A stretch of 64,000 nucleotides of DNA from Gaeumannomyces sp. JS-464 (lineage: Eukaryota > Ascomycota > Sordariomycetes > Magnaporthales > Magnaporthaceae): assembly GCA_002197995.1 (NCBI GenBank), contig NGZR01000001.1, positions 4,278,001-4,342,000 on the forward strand, written 5' to 3'. Below the pieces are notes generated by a model that was not told the DNA's origin, ran no database searches, and saw nothing but the letters and a program-made list of their open reading frames with translations. A program made the translations under genes and the position numbers. Shown piece by piece: positions 43,547-54,500 of the stretch. Numbering within the stretch: the stretch's first letter is position 1; every line of letters starts with the position of its first letter.

Positions 43547-46500
43547 GCTGGCAAAGCGAACTTATTTATGTGCAAGGCAATATGCGAGGAACGCGATGCA
43601 TACCCGAAGACAACCCGCGGGTTTGATGCTTTATACTGGCGCCATTGTTTTAATCGTCTGTTTGCTGCGTCTTTCACCGGGAGAGTTGTTTCTGGACTCA
43701 TGTTGCCACCTGGGTCGTCATATAAAACCGAGAGATGACGGGTAACTGACGAGCCAGATGCTTGAACAGCGTAGGGAACATAAGGTAGAATCGATCACGA
43801 GAAGGGAAGGGTGAAGAGAGCGACAGGTCCAAGGCGAGGTGCATACAAGATCTCTCCGGCCGCTTTAACCGTGGCATGAGCGACAGCATCCATGCCAGGG
43901 TCTGTCGGCGATGGGGCCTGGTGCTGACTGAATGCTTACTATAAATACACGCCTTGATAGGCGTGTAAGCGGTCGGCTATATTCTGATACATCAAGGCCC
44001 CTGAGTGCCTGGAGGTGAGGTGGTTGGGTGGTGGTGATTCCACAGGCCTGCTCGGGCTGGGGCTTTGTCCTGTGTCACGGAGTGCCATGAATCCAGGCAA
44101 GACGTGTCAGGGACACATCCCTGGCCTGCGCGCGGCTAGTGCTTGACCACACCAAAAACGATCAAACTTGACGGATCCCATCTACCAAAGCCTCATCAGT
44201 GGCGGAGACTGAGATGGGCAGCACGAGCTCTCCCGCCGCCGACGATGATGTTGTTGCGATAGAGGAGACACGAAGCAAGTTGGTCCAAGCAGAGCCCGGG
44301 GCCCGTAGCCGAAAGTCTCACCGCACAGGTAAATACGACGGTGACGATTCTCGAGCATGGGTTAGTGTCAATCAACCCACTGGCGCCAATGAACGGCAGT
44401 CGATGGGTGCTCTCCAACGGGTTCTTGGAGATCGTGGGATTGTGGCTTGACATCCTGGACCTGATAGCCGCATGGCGTTTTGTTTTCCTTCTTTCTTTTC
44501 GTTTGCGCCTGGAGTATGGACGAATAACGGCTAAGCGTGACTCTCATGGCTTCCGGGTGGCTTGTTTGGTGCCGAGGTAGCACTCCAGGGCCGTTGAAGC
44601 CATCCACAGCACCAAAAGTCCCGATCAATAATCGCAACAAGGCCTGGTCCACGGTTGCATTCGCCTAGGGAAACAGCTTGGGGGGCAACGCGAGGGGCGG
44701 ACGTCTATGGTAAAGAAGCGCGATTAAACGGATACTGTGTCGAGCATCGACATCCATTGATGGCAATCGCGACGAAAGACGGCATGTGCGGTGCCAATGC
44801 CATGCCATGCCCAGCCTCGGCTGGCGTACCCTTGTTCTGGGTGGTGGCAGGCGTCCTTGCCGCACGTCCACCCCGCCCCAGCGCCGGGCATCCACAACGC
44901 TGCGGATAGCGGGAGCAACCCCAAAGCAGCGGTTCAAATGCGTTCCGCCAAACCCCACCCAACATCTGCCAAATGGATTCCATCGTCGCTGGATGCAGAA
45001 GGAAAGCCGCTCGCCCCGTAATTTGGGACCCAGATTCTCGCAAACTTCTCCCAGAGAAGAAGCTCTGCCCGACGGCATTTCAGGTCCGTAATGGGTCTTG
45101 ATGGATGCCGGCCTTTCGCTTGGCCCGTTCGTTTACTTGTGCAGCCGTGGCAGCCTTACATCTAACCGCTTGGCATTGGGGGGGAATCAAAGAATTTACC
45201 GACGTATATGGCTGTTCGAGGACGTGCTGTACCTACCTTAGACAGTAATGTTCATTCAGGTGGAGCCGCTCACTGTTACCTTGTTGAGCAGGTGTATTTG
45301 GATTCCGTCAACCCTCATCTCTCTTTTCTTCAATCATTCTTCTTATTTCCCGGTGCAGAAACAACACCAACCCATCCGCACCCCTCCTCGCAACGAGAGC
45401 CCCCAAAAGCCCGAGAGCGGGTCAGCATCAAATTGACGCAGCACACACACCATGAAATTGCCAGAGAGCCACAACGAAGCTCGACCAACCCACCTGCAAG
45501 AGGATGAATGGGGATGGGTTGGCACCCCCCTGTTGATGAGCTGCAGCCGGACGTGAACGCGGTTGAGGGAACATGGGAGAGACCCGGCCAGGCTGATATC
45601 CATGCCCGCACGCCGAATTTAAAGTGGGCTCGTGCGGTTCCTACTGGCAGATGAAGCAGGCGGCATGCGTGCGTGCTGGTCGACGCAATAAAGGCGACGG
45701 GTGTGGGTGATGACTGCTGGTCGCAAATGATCGCAGTTTGTTTTCCCGCCCTCGTCAATCCAATTGTGCCCGAGGCGTTGCCTCTACGTCGTATCCCTGA
45801 CGGGCGACCAGGTCGCGTCTAACTCCATTCTCGTCTACCGGACCGAGAACAGATCGCTCCTGGCTGAACTCGGGGATTTCTGGGTTGTGAGACAGCCAGG
45901 GCCCGCTGTTGGCTCGAGGGGCTGGATGCGAGCCCAGAACCGCCGAAAAGCTGGAGCCTTCGTTTGATCTGCGATAATACGACCTACCCCAACCTCGACG
46001 CCATCGCCGCTGCCATCTGAACATAAAGACGCCTCCCGTCTTGGGTGTAAGAAAAATATATTGCGAGAAGCCTTTGCTGCTGTCGCATATTCTCCCAACA
46101 ATACCAACATAGGTACTGATTCATATATTTGCTTTTTTCTTTCGTTTTTCACCTCCTTGGTATCGTGCTCTTTCCTGCTTTTAGGCAGTGGTCCTTTCGC
46201 GTGCGCCAAGCAAGCAACATCTGGCAGCCTTCCTCGACTCACTCCCTGGACACAGCAGCACGCGCAAACATCTCCATCAATTCCCTGACCAAGCCGCCTG
46301 CTGTCGTCAGTATCCCGGCAGTCCGGTTTCTCTCGCCTTTAGATACCAATCTTTGTCGGACAGAGGCTGGTTCCAGGGAAAATAACAACGGCCGGCAGTG
46401 CAACCCTGTGTCTGCCAACCTAGGAAGGAAAACAGACGCCTCCTGCCGTCGCGTGAGACGTGTCTCAGAAACCTACCGAACGGCCAGAACATTAGCCGCC

Positions 46501-47112
46501 CCAACAGAGTGCCAGGCGGGATCTGTGTGTGACTCTGGGCCTCGGTTTGGCGAACGAGGGAACGCACTTAGCCGTCCCATCGTACTCCCTCGCTTACGGC
46601 TCGTTCTGGGACCTCGCGGACTGGTCCGGCAACGGGCACGTACGCCGTCGGCCCTGACCCCCCTTCCCGGCCTTCCACAGGCGGAGGGACGGACTGCACA
46701 CCAGTGCTCGGCAATCCGCACGAGAGACCAGGAGGACAAGGACAAGGACCACTTTTACGCCCGTCTCGGACCATTCTATCCATATTCCCGGCATCCTGGA
46801 TGGTAGGAACAGTGTATCCGCCACAGAGCTCACTGACCCCAGACTGCTGGAGTGTCCAGGATACTAAATATTGACGAATGTGCGGTTTCGTCTGAGGTGG
46901 GCCTGGTCTCTCTTGTCGGCCACCGGTTCAAGGGAGTGCGAATCCATTCTGGGGCCTGCCGCCTCATCCCAGACCTGTCGTATGCTCGTGGGAGTCTAGT
47001 TGCCCCTTCGACTCTTCGAGTCTGTTTTGAGAATCGAATGGGAATCACCCGTGATAGGCCGATCCACAATAGAGATCGATAGTGGCCGCAGCCACCATCT
47101 TACAATCCCACA
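43547..47112. other. Gene-poor region between divergent EED and PAS genes
   Basis: About 3.5 kb without a recognisable gene. A short minus-strand frame at 43701-43489 (MSPETTLPVKDAANRRLKQW) could be part of an EED leader or N-terminus. Between 44.2 and 46.8 kb open frames on both strands have no motif. Pyrimidine-rich text near 46130-46180 may be part of a long 5' leader for the PAS gene. Confidence 0.4.
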
Positions 47113-49129
47113 ATGGAGCAGACGTTTATGACCATTCAGAGTGAGTCTACTTATCTCGATTTCTTTTTCATGTCTTGGAAGGCGAAGAGGAAGACACATC
47201 AGAAAATTGTGCGTTGCTGACTCTATCTTGCCGTCTTGATTCTCAGATCTTACGCCGGATGCCGATATCCTGTTCGCCTCCGACTCCATCGTGGACATAT
47301 TAGGGTACCAGCCGGAGGAGGTATTCGGAAGGTCGTCGTTCGATTACTTCCACCCGGACGAGATACCTTTTGCACGTTCCGTCCATAGTCGTGGTATTCT
47401 GCTCGACAAGGCCGCGGTTCTTCATTATGCACGTATAAGGGGCCGTGATGGCCAGTGGGTCAGCTGCGAGTGCTGCTTCACAGTCGTTCACGATGTCTTG
47501 GTAGCCTGCATCAGCATCTACCGTCGGGGCGTCAAAAGCGAGAGTGAGTCAACCAACCTTGTGCCCTCCGTCCACATAGCCCAGGTTCTAACCCGTGGCT
47601 TGGCAGGGAGAGCCCTTGAGGCACCTCAGATTCGACGGATATTCTCATGCTCACCGAGGGATCCTCGGTACCACATGCTGGAGCACCTGTCGCCGAAGTT
47701 CCGGATGCCAGCCATGGAGCGGGAACCAAGGGCGGCGCTTATCCTGAACCGCTTCACGCGCAGTCTCAACATCATGTACGCCACAAACGCCGTTTCGACA
47801 ATCGTGGGTATAGCGCCCGACGATATCAAGAACACAAGCTTTTACGGCTGCATCCAGGAGAACTGCCTGCCCGAAGCAGTAAGGTGTCTCGAGAGTGCGA
47901 AGGCCAACGACTCAATTGCCTACCTGCGCTTCTGGTTTCGTGACCCCAGGGGCCGGGATGACATGCTGGACGACAATGAGGACGAAGACGAAGAGGACGA
48001 GGATGATGATAGTGATTCCGAAAGCGGTGGGGTCCAACTCTCTACGGAGATGGATGTCGACTCGGCTGGCCCCAATGTCCCCGGTGCTTCGCGGGGAGCC
48101 GCAGAGCCACCGGCTCTGGCAAGGAGGGCCCCGGCTGGCGGCCAGGGAGGACGGCGGAGGCAGCAGGGCGACGGTATCGAGCTCGAGGCTGTTGTGTCGT
48201 GCACCTCGGACGGTCTAGTCGTTGTGCTGCGCAAGGCCCGTCCTCCGATCCCGACGCCACACCCTCCACAGGTGCTACATGCCACATACAACCTTCCCCA
48301 GGACAGCGGAATGTTCGCTGCGCCCTGGGGCCGTGAGGTGATACGCCCACAGCCCCACGCGGACCTGCCACAGGAGTTGCTCTACATCTTCCGGCCACCC
48401 CTCATGCCACAGTACATGCCGCTCCGCGATAGTGTCAAGGATTCGGGTGGGCCCTCGGTCGATCAGTTTATGGGGTCGATAAGGGATGTTGCCGTGTTTG
48501 CCTGGGCGCTTGTGGGGATTAACGGCAACCTCGCCTCATACGGCCGGGGCATTCCGTCTGGCGAGTCTCAGCCGCCAGATGGGCTTCCGATCTGGGACCC
48601 GAAGGCCGGCGATACGCCATATCTTGGGCCGGACAACCAGGCAGCCCTGAAGTGGGCCCGGCTCGGTAAGGCCCCCGAGGATGGCAGACCGCACCCAGAC
48701 ATGGCGGCGGCGGCGGCTGCTGCGGCTTTCGGATCTTCGTCCTCATCGCAGGGCGGCGCATCGCCGTCGGGGGCTTATAGCATAGGAGGGTCAATGGGAT
48801 ATGCTGCTGATGCGGGCCAGCCTCACGGTTACGGACAGCCGGCGAGAATGTGGCAGCCGCAGCAACAGCAGCACCAACAATACCCGTCGTCACAACGGAG
48901 TGACTACCACCAACAGCGGCAATACACGCTCTCGCAGATCCAACCTCAAGACGGGTACGGGAACTGGCAGTCAGAGGCCGATGGCCTGCCTCGGGACGCT
49001 TCGTGGCGGCAGATGGACAGTACCGGGGCCCAGTCGTCTTCTGGACGACACAACCCGGCGAGCAGCGTCGCGACGACACAGCCTGGGAGCAGCTCTGGAT
49101 ATTCCAGCCAGCGGTTCGAGTGGCAATGA
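47113..49129 (+). CDS. Two-PAS-domain protein with acidic and Gln/Ser-rich tail
   Basis: Sensor- or regulator-type protein; ligand and partners unknown. Exon 1 47113-47140 (MEQTFMTIQ) joins across GTGAGT...CTCAG to 47247, giving NLTPDADILFASDSIVDILG. Total 636 residues. First PAS about 10-105: YQPEEVFGRSSFDYFHPDEI, then HYARIRGRDGQWVSCECCFT and VLVACISIYR. Second PAS-like fold about 172-250: ILNRFTRSLNIMYATNAVST, IVGIAPDDIKNTSFYGCIQE. A strongly acidic stretch follows (DDNEDEDEEDEDDDSDSES, near 47967-48025), then a conserved-looking segment (VVSCTSDGLVVVLRKARP, LLYIFRPPLMPQYMPLRDSV, SIRDVAVFAWALVGINGNLA). The tail is Ala-, Ser- and Gln/His-rich (WQPQQQQHQQYP). No DNA-binding domain (no GATA or bHLH) is seen, so a coregulator is more likely than a DNA-binding factor. 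The frame is intact. Confidence 0.75.
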
Positions 49130-49783
49130 TTCGATGGATGACGATGGGCGTGTAATCTGGACTTTGATTTTGTCGACTTGTGTTAAAAAACGATACCCAC
49201 CTGTTCAATTCGGCGGTTTGTTTGGTAGACTGGGGGTTTTATAATGTTTCTTTAGTTAATTTTTGGACGCCAGAAAAGAAGACTTTTTTTTTTGGAGGGG
49301 AGAGAGAGGGGAGAGAGGGGAGAGAAGGGGGGGGGGGGGGGGGCGGGGGGGGGCAGCATAAGCAAAATGGATGGGATCTGAGTGGGTTAATTGTTCTATC
49401 GAGGTACTCGTATGTCTTCGATGAACAAACGATGAGCTAGTGTGGAATAAAGTGCAACAATGGCCGGCTGGTACTCGACGCATTTCAGCGTTTGTTGACT
49501 TGGGATTTCCATGACAAAGGTAGGCGCCTACCCGTGGCTCATGACCCACTTTTAGCACCCACCCCTGTCTGGCCTAGGAGCTTGGACCAATTCTGCTGGC
49601 GTCACGGTTGAGGCAACGTGGATCCGGCCCAAGTCCAACATCCCACCCGTCAGCAATCATTCCCGAGGCGACGACGGCGACGACGAACACGACGACCTGT
49701 TGTGTGCCATACACACCGAGGCAGATATCTCTCAACCCAGATTCCGGGCATCACGCATCTCCCTCTGACGACGGAAGCGCAAC
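49130..49783. other. Intergenic with G-rich tract
   Basis: PAS gene 3' flank, a purine/G-rich tract (see separate entry) and the YIP4 leader. No gene seen. Confidence 0.5.
49296..49352 (+). repeat. G-rich purine tract with poly-G
   Basis: GGGGAGAGAGAGGGGAGAGA-type purine sequence runs into about 19 consecutive G, one C, and then 10 more G. It can form a G-quadruplex on the plus strand; exact run lengths are prone to sequencing error. Confidence 0.85.
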
Positions 49784-51014
49784 ATGGCCACTCACAAGCC
49801 CTACGACCAGGTGTCGAATGTCGACACGACGACACTGATAGACCCTGATGATGGTGCGTAGGGGCTGATCTACCCGATGCCACGGATTCTTGCTGGATTC
49901 AGGAAAGGTGCCATGCTTGCCTTTCTAGAGAACCGTTGTGCTGACAACCCGCGTGAACTCCTCCAGCCGACCTGAACGAGTTCGACGACCCCCTCGGGAA
50001 CCAATCATCGTCCTCGCGCGCGCCCCTGACGGGCAACATCGGCAGCAGCAGCAGCGCCTCAGCGTCGGGCTCGCGGCGGGCGCCGCTGAACGAGAACTAC
50101 CTGACGTCGCGGATACCGGGCGAGGACCGGGCGGCGGCGCAGAACACGATCGACGAGTCGGTGTGGGAGACGCTGCGGCGCGACCTGCTGGCGGTCTGGG
50201 GCAAGATGCGCGAGGTGCTGTACCCGCGCTACCTCTTCGGCGGCACCATGTTCGAGTCGGCCGAGGGCCTCCGCGGCGCCTACGCAAACGTGCGCACCGC
50301 GGGGCTCTCGGGCACCCGCGACGAGCTCGCCGGCCTGGCCGGCCGCGTCCTCGACCCGGAGACGCTGCTCAACCAGAGCAACATGACCCCGGGCCTCCGC
50401 GACTGGGACCTCTGGGGCCCGCTCATCTTCTGCCTGCTGCTCAGCCTGCTGCTCAGCTTCAACGCCAGCAGCGCGCAAAAGGACGTCGTCTTCAGCGGCG
50501 TCTTCGCCATGGTCTGGATCGGGGAGGCCGTCGTGACGCTGCAGATCAAGCTTCTGGGGGGCAACATGTAAGCTTTACTCGCCCACATCTTGTCGTCGCT
50601 GTCTTCATCCCCTCATCGTTTCTGCCCCGGCCAGCCCTGCTAATATTTTTCCACCAAAACAGCTCCTTCGCGCAGAGCGTCTGCATCATCGGCTACACGC
50701 TGTTCCCGCTCGTCATTGCGTCTCTGCTGTCGGCCTTCAACCTTTACTGGATTGCCCGCATTCCCGTGTACCTGGTGCTGGTTGCCTGGGCTATGGCTGC
50801 GGGTGTGAGCATCCTTGGTGGCAGCGGCGTTGTCAACAACAGGGTTGGCCTTGCCGTCTACCCGCTCTTTGTCTTTTACTTGGGACTGGGCTGCTTGTGC
50901 TTCATCAGCTATCCCCCCCGAGCTGAAAGCCTTCTTCGGTTTGGTGTTGCTTCCTGGGGAGTGCGGTCCGAGGGTGTATCAGGTACAGTCTCTTTTCTTC
51001 CTTGTTCTTTGTAA
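49784..51014 (+). CDS. YIP4: Yip1-family Golgi membrane protein YIP4 (YIPF6-like)
   Basis: Polytopic Golgi/ER protein that interacts with Rab GTPases in vesicle traffic. Exons: 49784-49853 (MATHKPYDQVSNVDTTTLID), 49967-50567 and 50663-about 51014; donors GTGCGT and GTAAGC, acceptors TCCAG and ACAG. Hallmarks: NTIDESVWETLRRDLLAVWG, LRDWDLWGPLIFCLLLSLLL, VFSGVFAMVWIGEAVVTLQI, join KLLGGN-ISFAQSVCIIGYT, LFPLVIASLLSAF, IARIPVYLVLVAWAMAAGVS, NNRVGLAVYPLFVFYLGLGC. Five hydrophobic spans are traceable. In this family the protein usually ends soon after LGLGCLCFIS; here it reads on about 30 codons (YPPRAESLL...), so the true stop may be near 50912 with a base change or slip, or there may be an unseen 3' intron. 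Confidence 0.88.
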
Positions 51015-51553
51015 GCCGTTGTGAGCTGTACGATCGTCAGGTTCTCAGTCATCCACCAAAATGGAACGTCGGGTCTTTTCGTTAGATTCTCATTTTCATT
51101 CTCAGCTTGAGCGCCTCAGTACGGGGAGATGTGCATCGCTGCTTCATCGGTTGACGACGACGCAATGGTTTTCAGATCTTCGTGTATTTGTATTGTTTCT
51201 TGATTTGAAAGCTAGGTGTCGGGAAAGTGATGATCGTATTGATGAACGTGATAGCCAGGTTTACTACGTGGAATGTCCACTTCCTAAAGCCCCCGCCTGC
51301 GATGCGAATAGGGATAGTTGCTTGATTGCCATGCTGCAGGGAGGCGAAGAAGTAAGAATGGCCGAAGCGGTAAGTGCCCTTCTTCCACCGGACAACAAAG
51401 CCCGGGTTTCCCGGCCCGGGCTGCCTTGAGATACTAAACGCCGATGCTGGGGAGCGTGAAGTGGCTAAATCATGAGTAAAATCGTGGGGATATCTCGTCG
51501 AAAACAGGACAGAAAACCAGATGGAAGATGCAAATTCGGGGTCCCGCCCAAGC
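51015..51553. other. Convergent intergenic, YIP4 / ABC transporter
   Basis: 3' flanks of convergent genes. Open frames exist on both strands here but show no family features. Confidence 0.45.
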
Positions 51554-54500
51554 TCACTTGGACCTGAGCCGCTCAGCCCGCACCATCTCCCCAAACAGGG
51601 AGCCCGGTCTGTTCTCTAGATCGCGGGGCGCGCCCATCTCCTTGACGATGCCCTGGTCCATGACGATGACCTTGTCATAGTCCATAATGGTCGAGAGACG
51701 GTGAACGATGGTTATGAGGGTGCGGCCACCCGAGACACCACCGCCGGCACCGGGGTCCGTGCCGGGCTCCGCTCCATCGCCCTCGGCGCCGCGCGCCAGC
51801 TCGCGGCGCAGCACGTCCTGGGCCATCTCGTCGGCCTTGTTGTCCATTGAGGCCGTGGCCTCGTCCAGCATCATCAGCTTGCCGGGCGGCCTCTGGCTGC
51901 GCGACCGCACGATGGCCCGGCACAGCGAGAGGATCTGCCGCTGCCCGTGCGAGAAGTTGGAGCCGGCCGGCTCGACCTCGCCGTCTAGGCTGAGACCCGT
52001 CTTGCGCGCCACCTGGGTCGGGGCGGCAGGGGCGTCTGCAGCGGCTGTGGGCGCGCCCGCCGAGGAGCCAACACCGGCCGTGTCGCTGGTGGGCGCAGAC
52101 GCTGCTGAAGAGGGGCGCTTGGCCAAAAGGGCGGTTCGTTCCGAAGGTTCCTCTTCCTCCTCTTCTTCCCGCTCTATGTGTTTTCCACGAGTTGTTGGGG
52201 GACCGCTCCCAGGCCTCTCCCGATAGGAACGCGGCTGGCGACGGCGAGGTGGGAGAGCGACGCGCTCCTGGCGCACTCGGCGAGCGCAGCGTTGAGCCTG
52301 TCGTCGGGCACCTCGCCCCTCGGGTCCAGGTTTGAGCGGACCGAGCCGGCGAGCAGGACGGCCTCCTGGGGGATAACGGTCATGCGCGAGCGCAGGACGC
52401 GGCGGGACACGGCCGAGACGTCGACGCCGCCGTACTTGATGGCGCCCGAGGCGACGTGCGTGAAGCGCATCAGCGACAGCATCAGCGTGCTCTTGCCCGA
52501 CCCCGTCCGCCCCACCACGGCGCACCGCTCGCCGGGGGCGATGGCGAAGCTGACGTTGCGCAGGATGTCGGGCCCGTCCGGGTGGTACCGCACCGTCGCC
52601 CTGTCGAATTCCACGGCGCCGTTCTCGGGCCACGACGGGCGCGGCTCTCCGTCGAGATCCTCTTCGTCTGCGTCCTCGGGCTCGACGTCTGTGTACTCGC
52701 GGACTCGCGCAAACTAGGGTTGGTTGAAAAGTGTTGGTTAGAGGCCGTTTGGTATCTCGACCGAGGGATCCAACAATGTTTTCAGACACACTCACGCTTT
52801 GCAGTTCCACCTCGAGATTGTTTGTTGGCCGCACAAGCTTCAGGATTGTCTCGCCCAGGCCTGTGGCTTGGGACATGGAGAAGGCGACCATGGCCGCCGG
52901 TATCGACGAGCCGAAGAATAGGGCAACCACGCCGGCGAACAGCATGATGCACGCCGCGGCCAGATCGACGCGGACAGCGACCCATCGGTTCAGGTTATAG
53001 TTGGCCTCCATGGCTCTCGAGTAGTCCCGCAGGCGATCGGCGAGCAAGTTTTGGAAGAGGCCGCCGCTGTCTCGAGGTGCCCCGTCGTGTACGCTGTTAT
53101 CCTCGTCTCGGGCCCCGCTGGGTGCATTGATCTCGTGGCGCGGATCACCGCCAGCCCCGTCAGGGTGTCGCCCATAAGCGAGAAGACGGGGCTCTGCGAA
53201 GAGGAGAGGAGCCGCTTGACCGGGACGGCTGCACGGGTATACATCTCGCCCGCGAGGCCGCCAAAGGCGCCAAAGACCATGGCGGGCGCCATGAACACGG
53301 GCAAGACGACGGTCACAGCCAGCAGGCGGACGGTGGTCTGGACGAGCAGGCCGAGCGCGGTCATGAGCGTGCGGTTCAGGTCCGTGTCGAGGGCGTCGAT
53401 GTCGCGCGAGAAGCGGTTGACGACGCGCCCCGCCGGCGTCGCGTTGTGCCAGCCCAGCGGCGCGCCGAGCACGGCAGAGACCAGCGCCGCGTGCAGCTTC
53501 CTCGCGGCGACCCAGGCCCCACGCGCGAACAGCAGCGACCGGGTCAGTGCGAAAACGGCTTCGAGGAGGCACAGGAGCGCAAAGATGCCGAGGTAGTAAG
53601 GGGCGCGAGGGGCCGATTGGGTGGCGTGGCCCTCCTGGTATGCGTGTACCCAATGCGCGAGCCAGCGGGAGCTGGCGATGTAGGCGAGTTGGCCAGGACC
53701 GTGCTGCCGAGGACAATGGCGATATATCCGAAGACTGCGAAGGGGAGGCGAGACAGGAAGCCATAATATTAGTGGGAACATGGTTCGAGGGGGCGATTAT
53801 CAAGTTTAGGGGCAAGAGATACGTTTAAACGACATGAACAGGGACAGTACGTACCCATCCTCCTGCCGCTACCCTGACTGGCCTCCATCTCGTTCCTGAT
53901 CTCGTCTATCCCGGTCCTCCTGATGAGGCGTACTGACAGCTTCCGATCGAGCTTGGCGGGCGGTCGAGTGCTGGGTCCTGCTTCTGCACTGGCACCGGGC
54001 TCAGCGCGGCGGGCACAGATCTCGGCAGCACTGTCACGCATGGTTTCTGCCTCCTCGCGCACATCTGCAGCGCCCTCGTCGTCGCCGTCCGAGTACCCAG
54101 CCGGGACGTCGATCGACTGCCGCTCGCTGACAACGCGACTCTCCCGGGACACGACCTGGCCACCGTCCATGACGAAATGGCGGTCGCACTCGCTCAGCAC
54201 CTACTCTAGCCGCGTGGCCAGGATGACGGTCTAACCCTGAAGTAGGTCGCTGCAGAAGCACCGCTGCCAGATCTGGTTGATTGTTCGGTTGTCGAGAGCG
54301 GCGAATATGTCGTCCAGAAGGACCAGCGATCCCTCCTTGGCGGCGTAGAGCGTGCGTGCGAGGGCGACACGGGCCCTCTGTCCTCCTGGAGCAAGCGGAA
54401 GCAGCCATATTAGCAGGAGCAACCGCTTTTAACCCGGAGCAAGCTTGGCCTGCACTTACTAGACAGAGCAGACCCATTCTCGCCCGCCATGGTCATGCCT

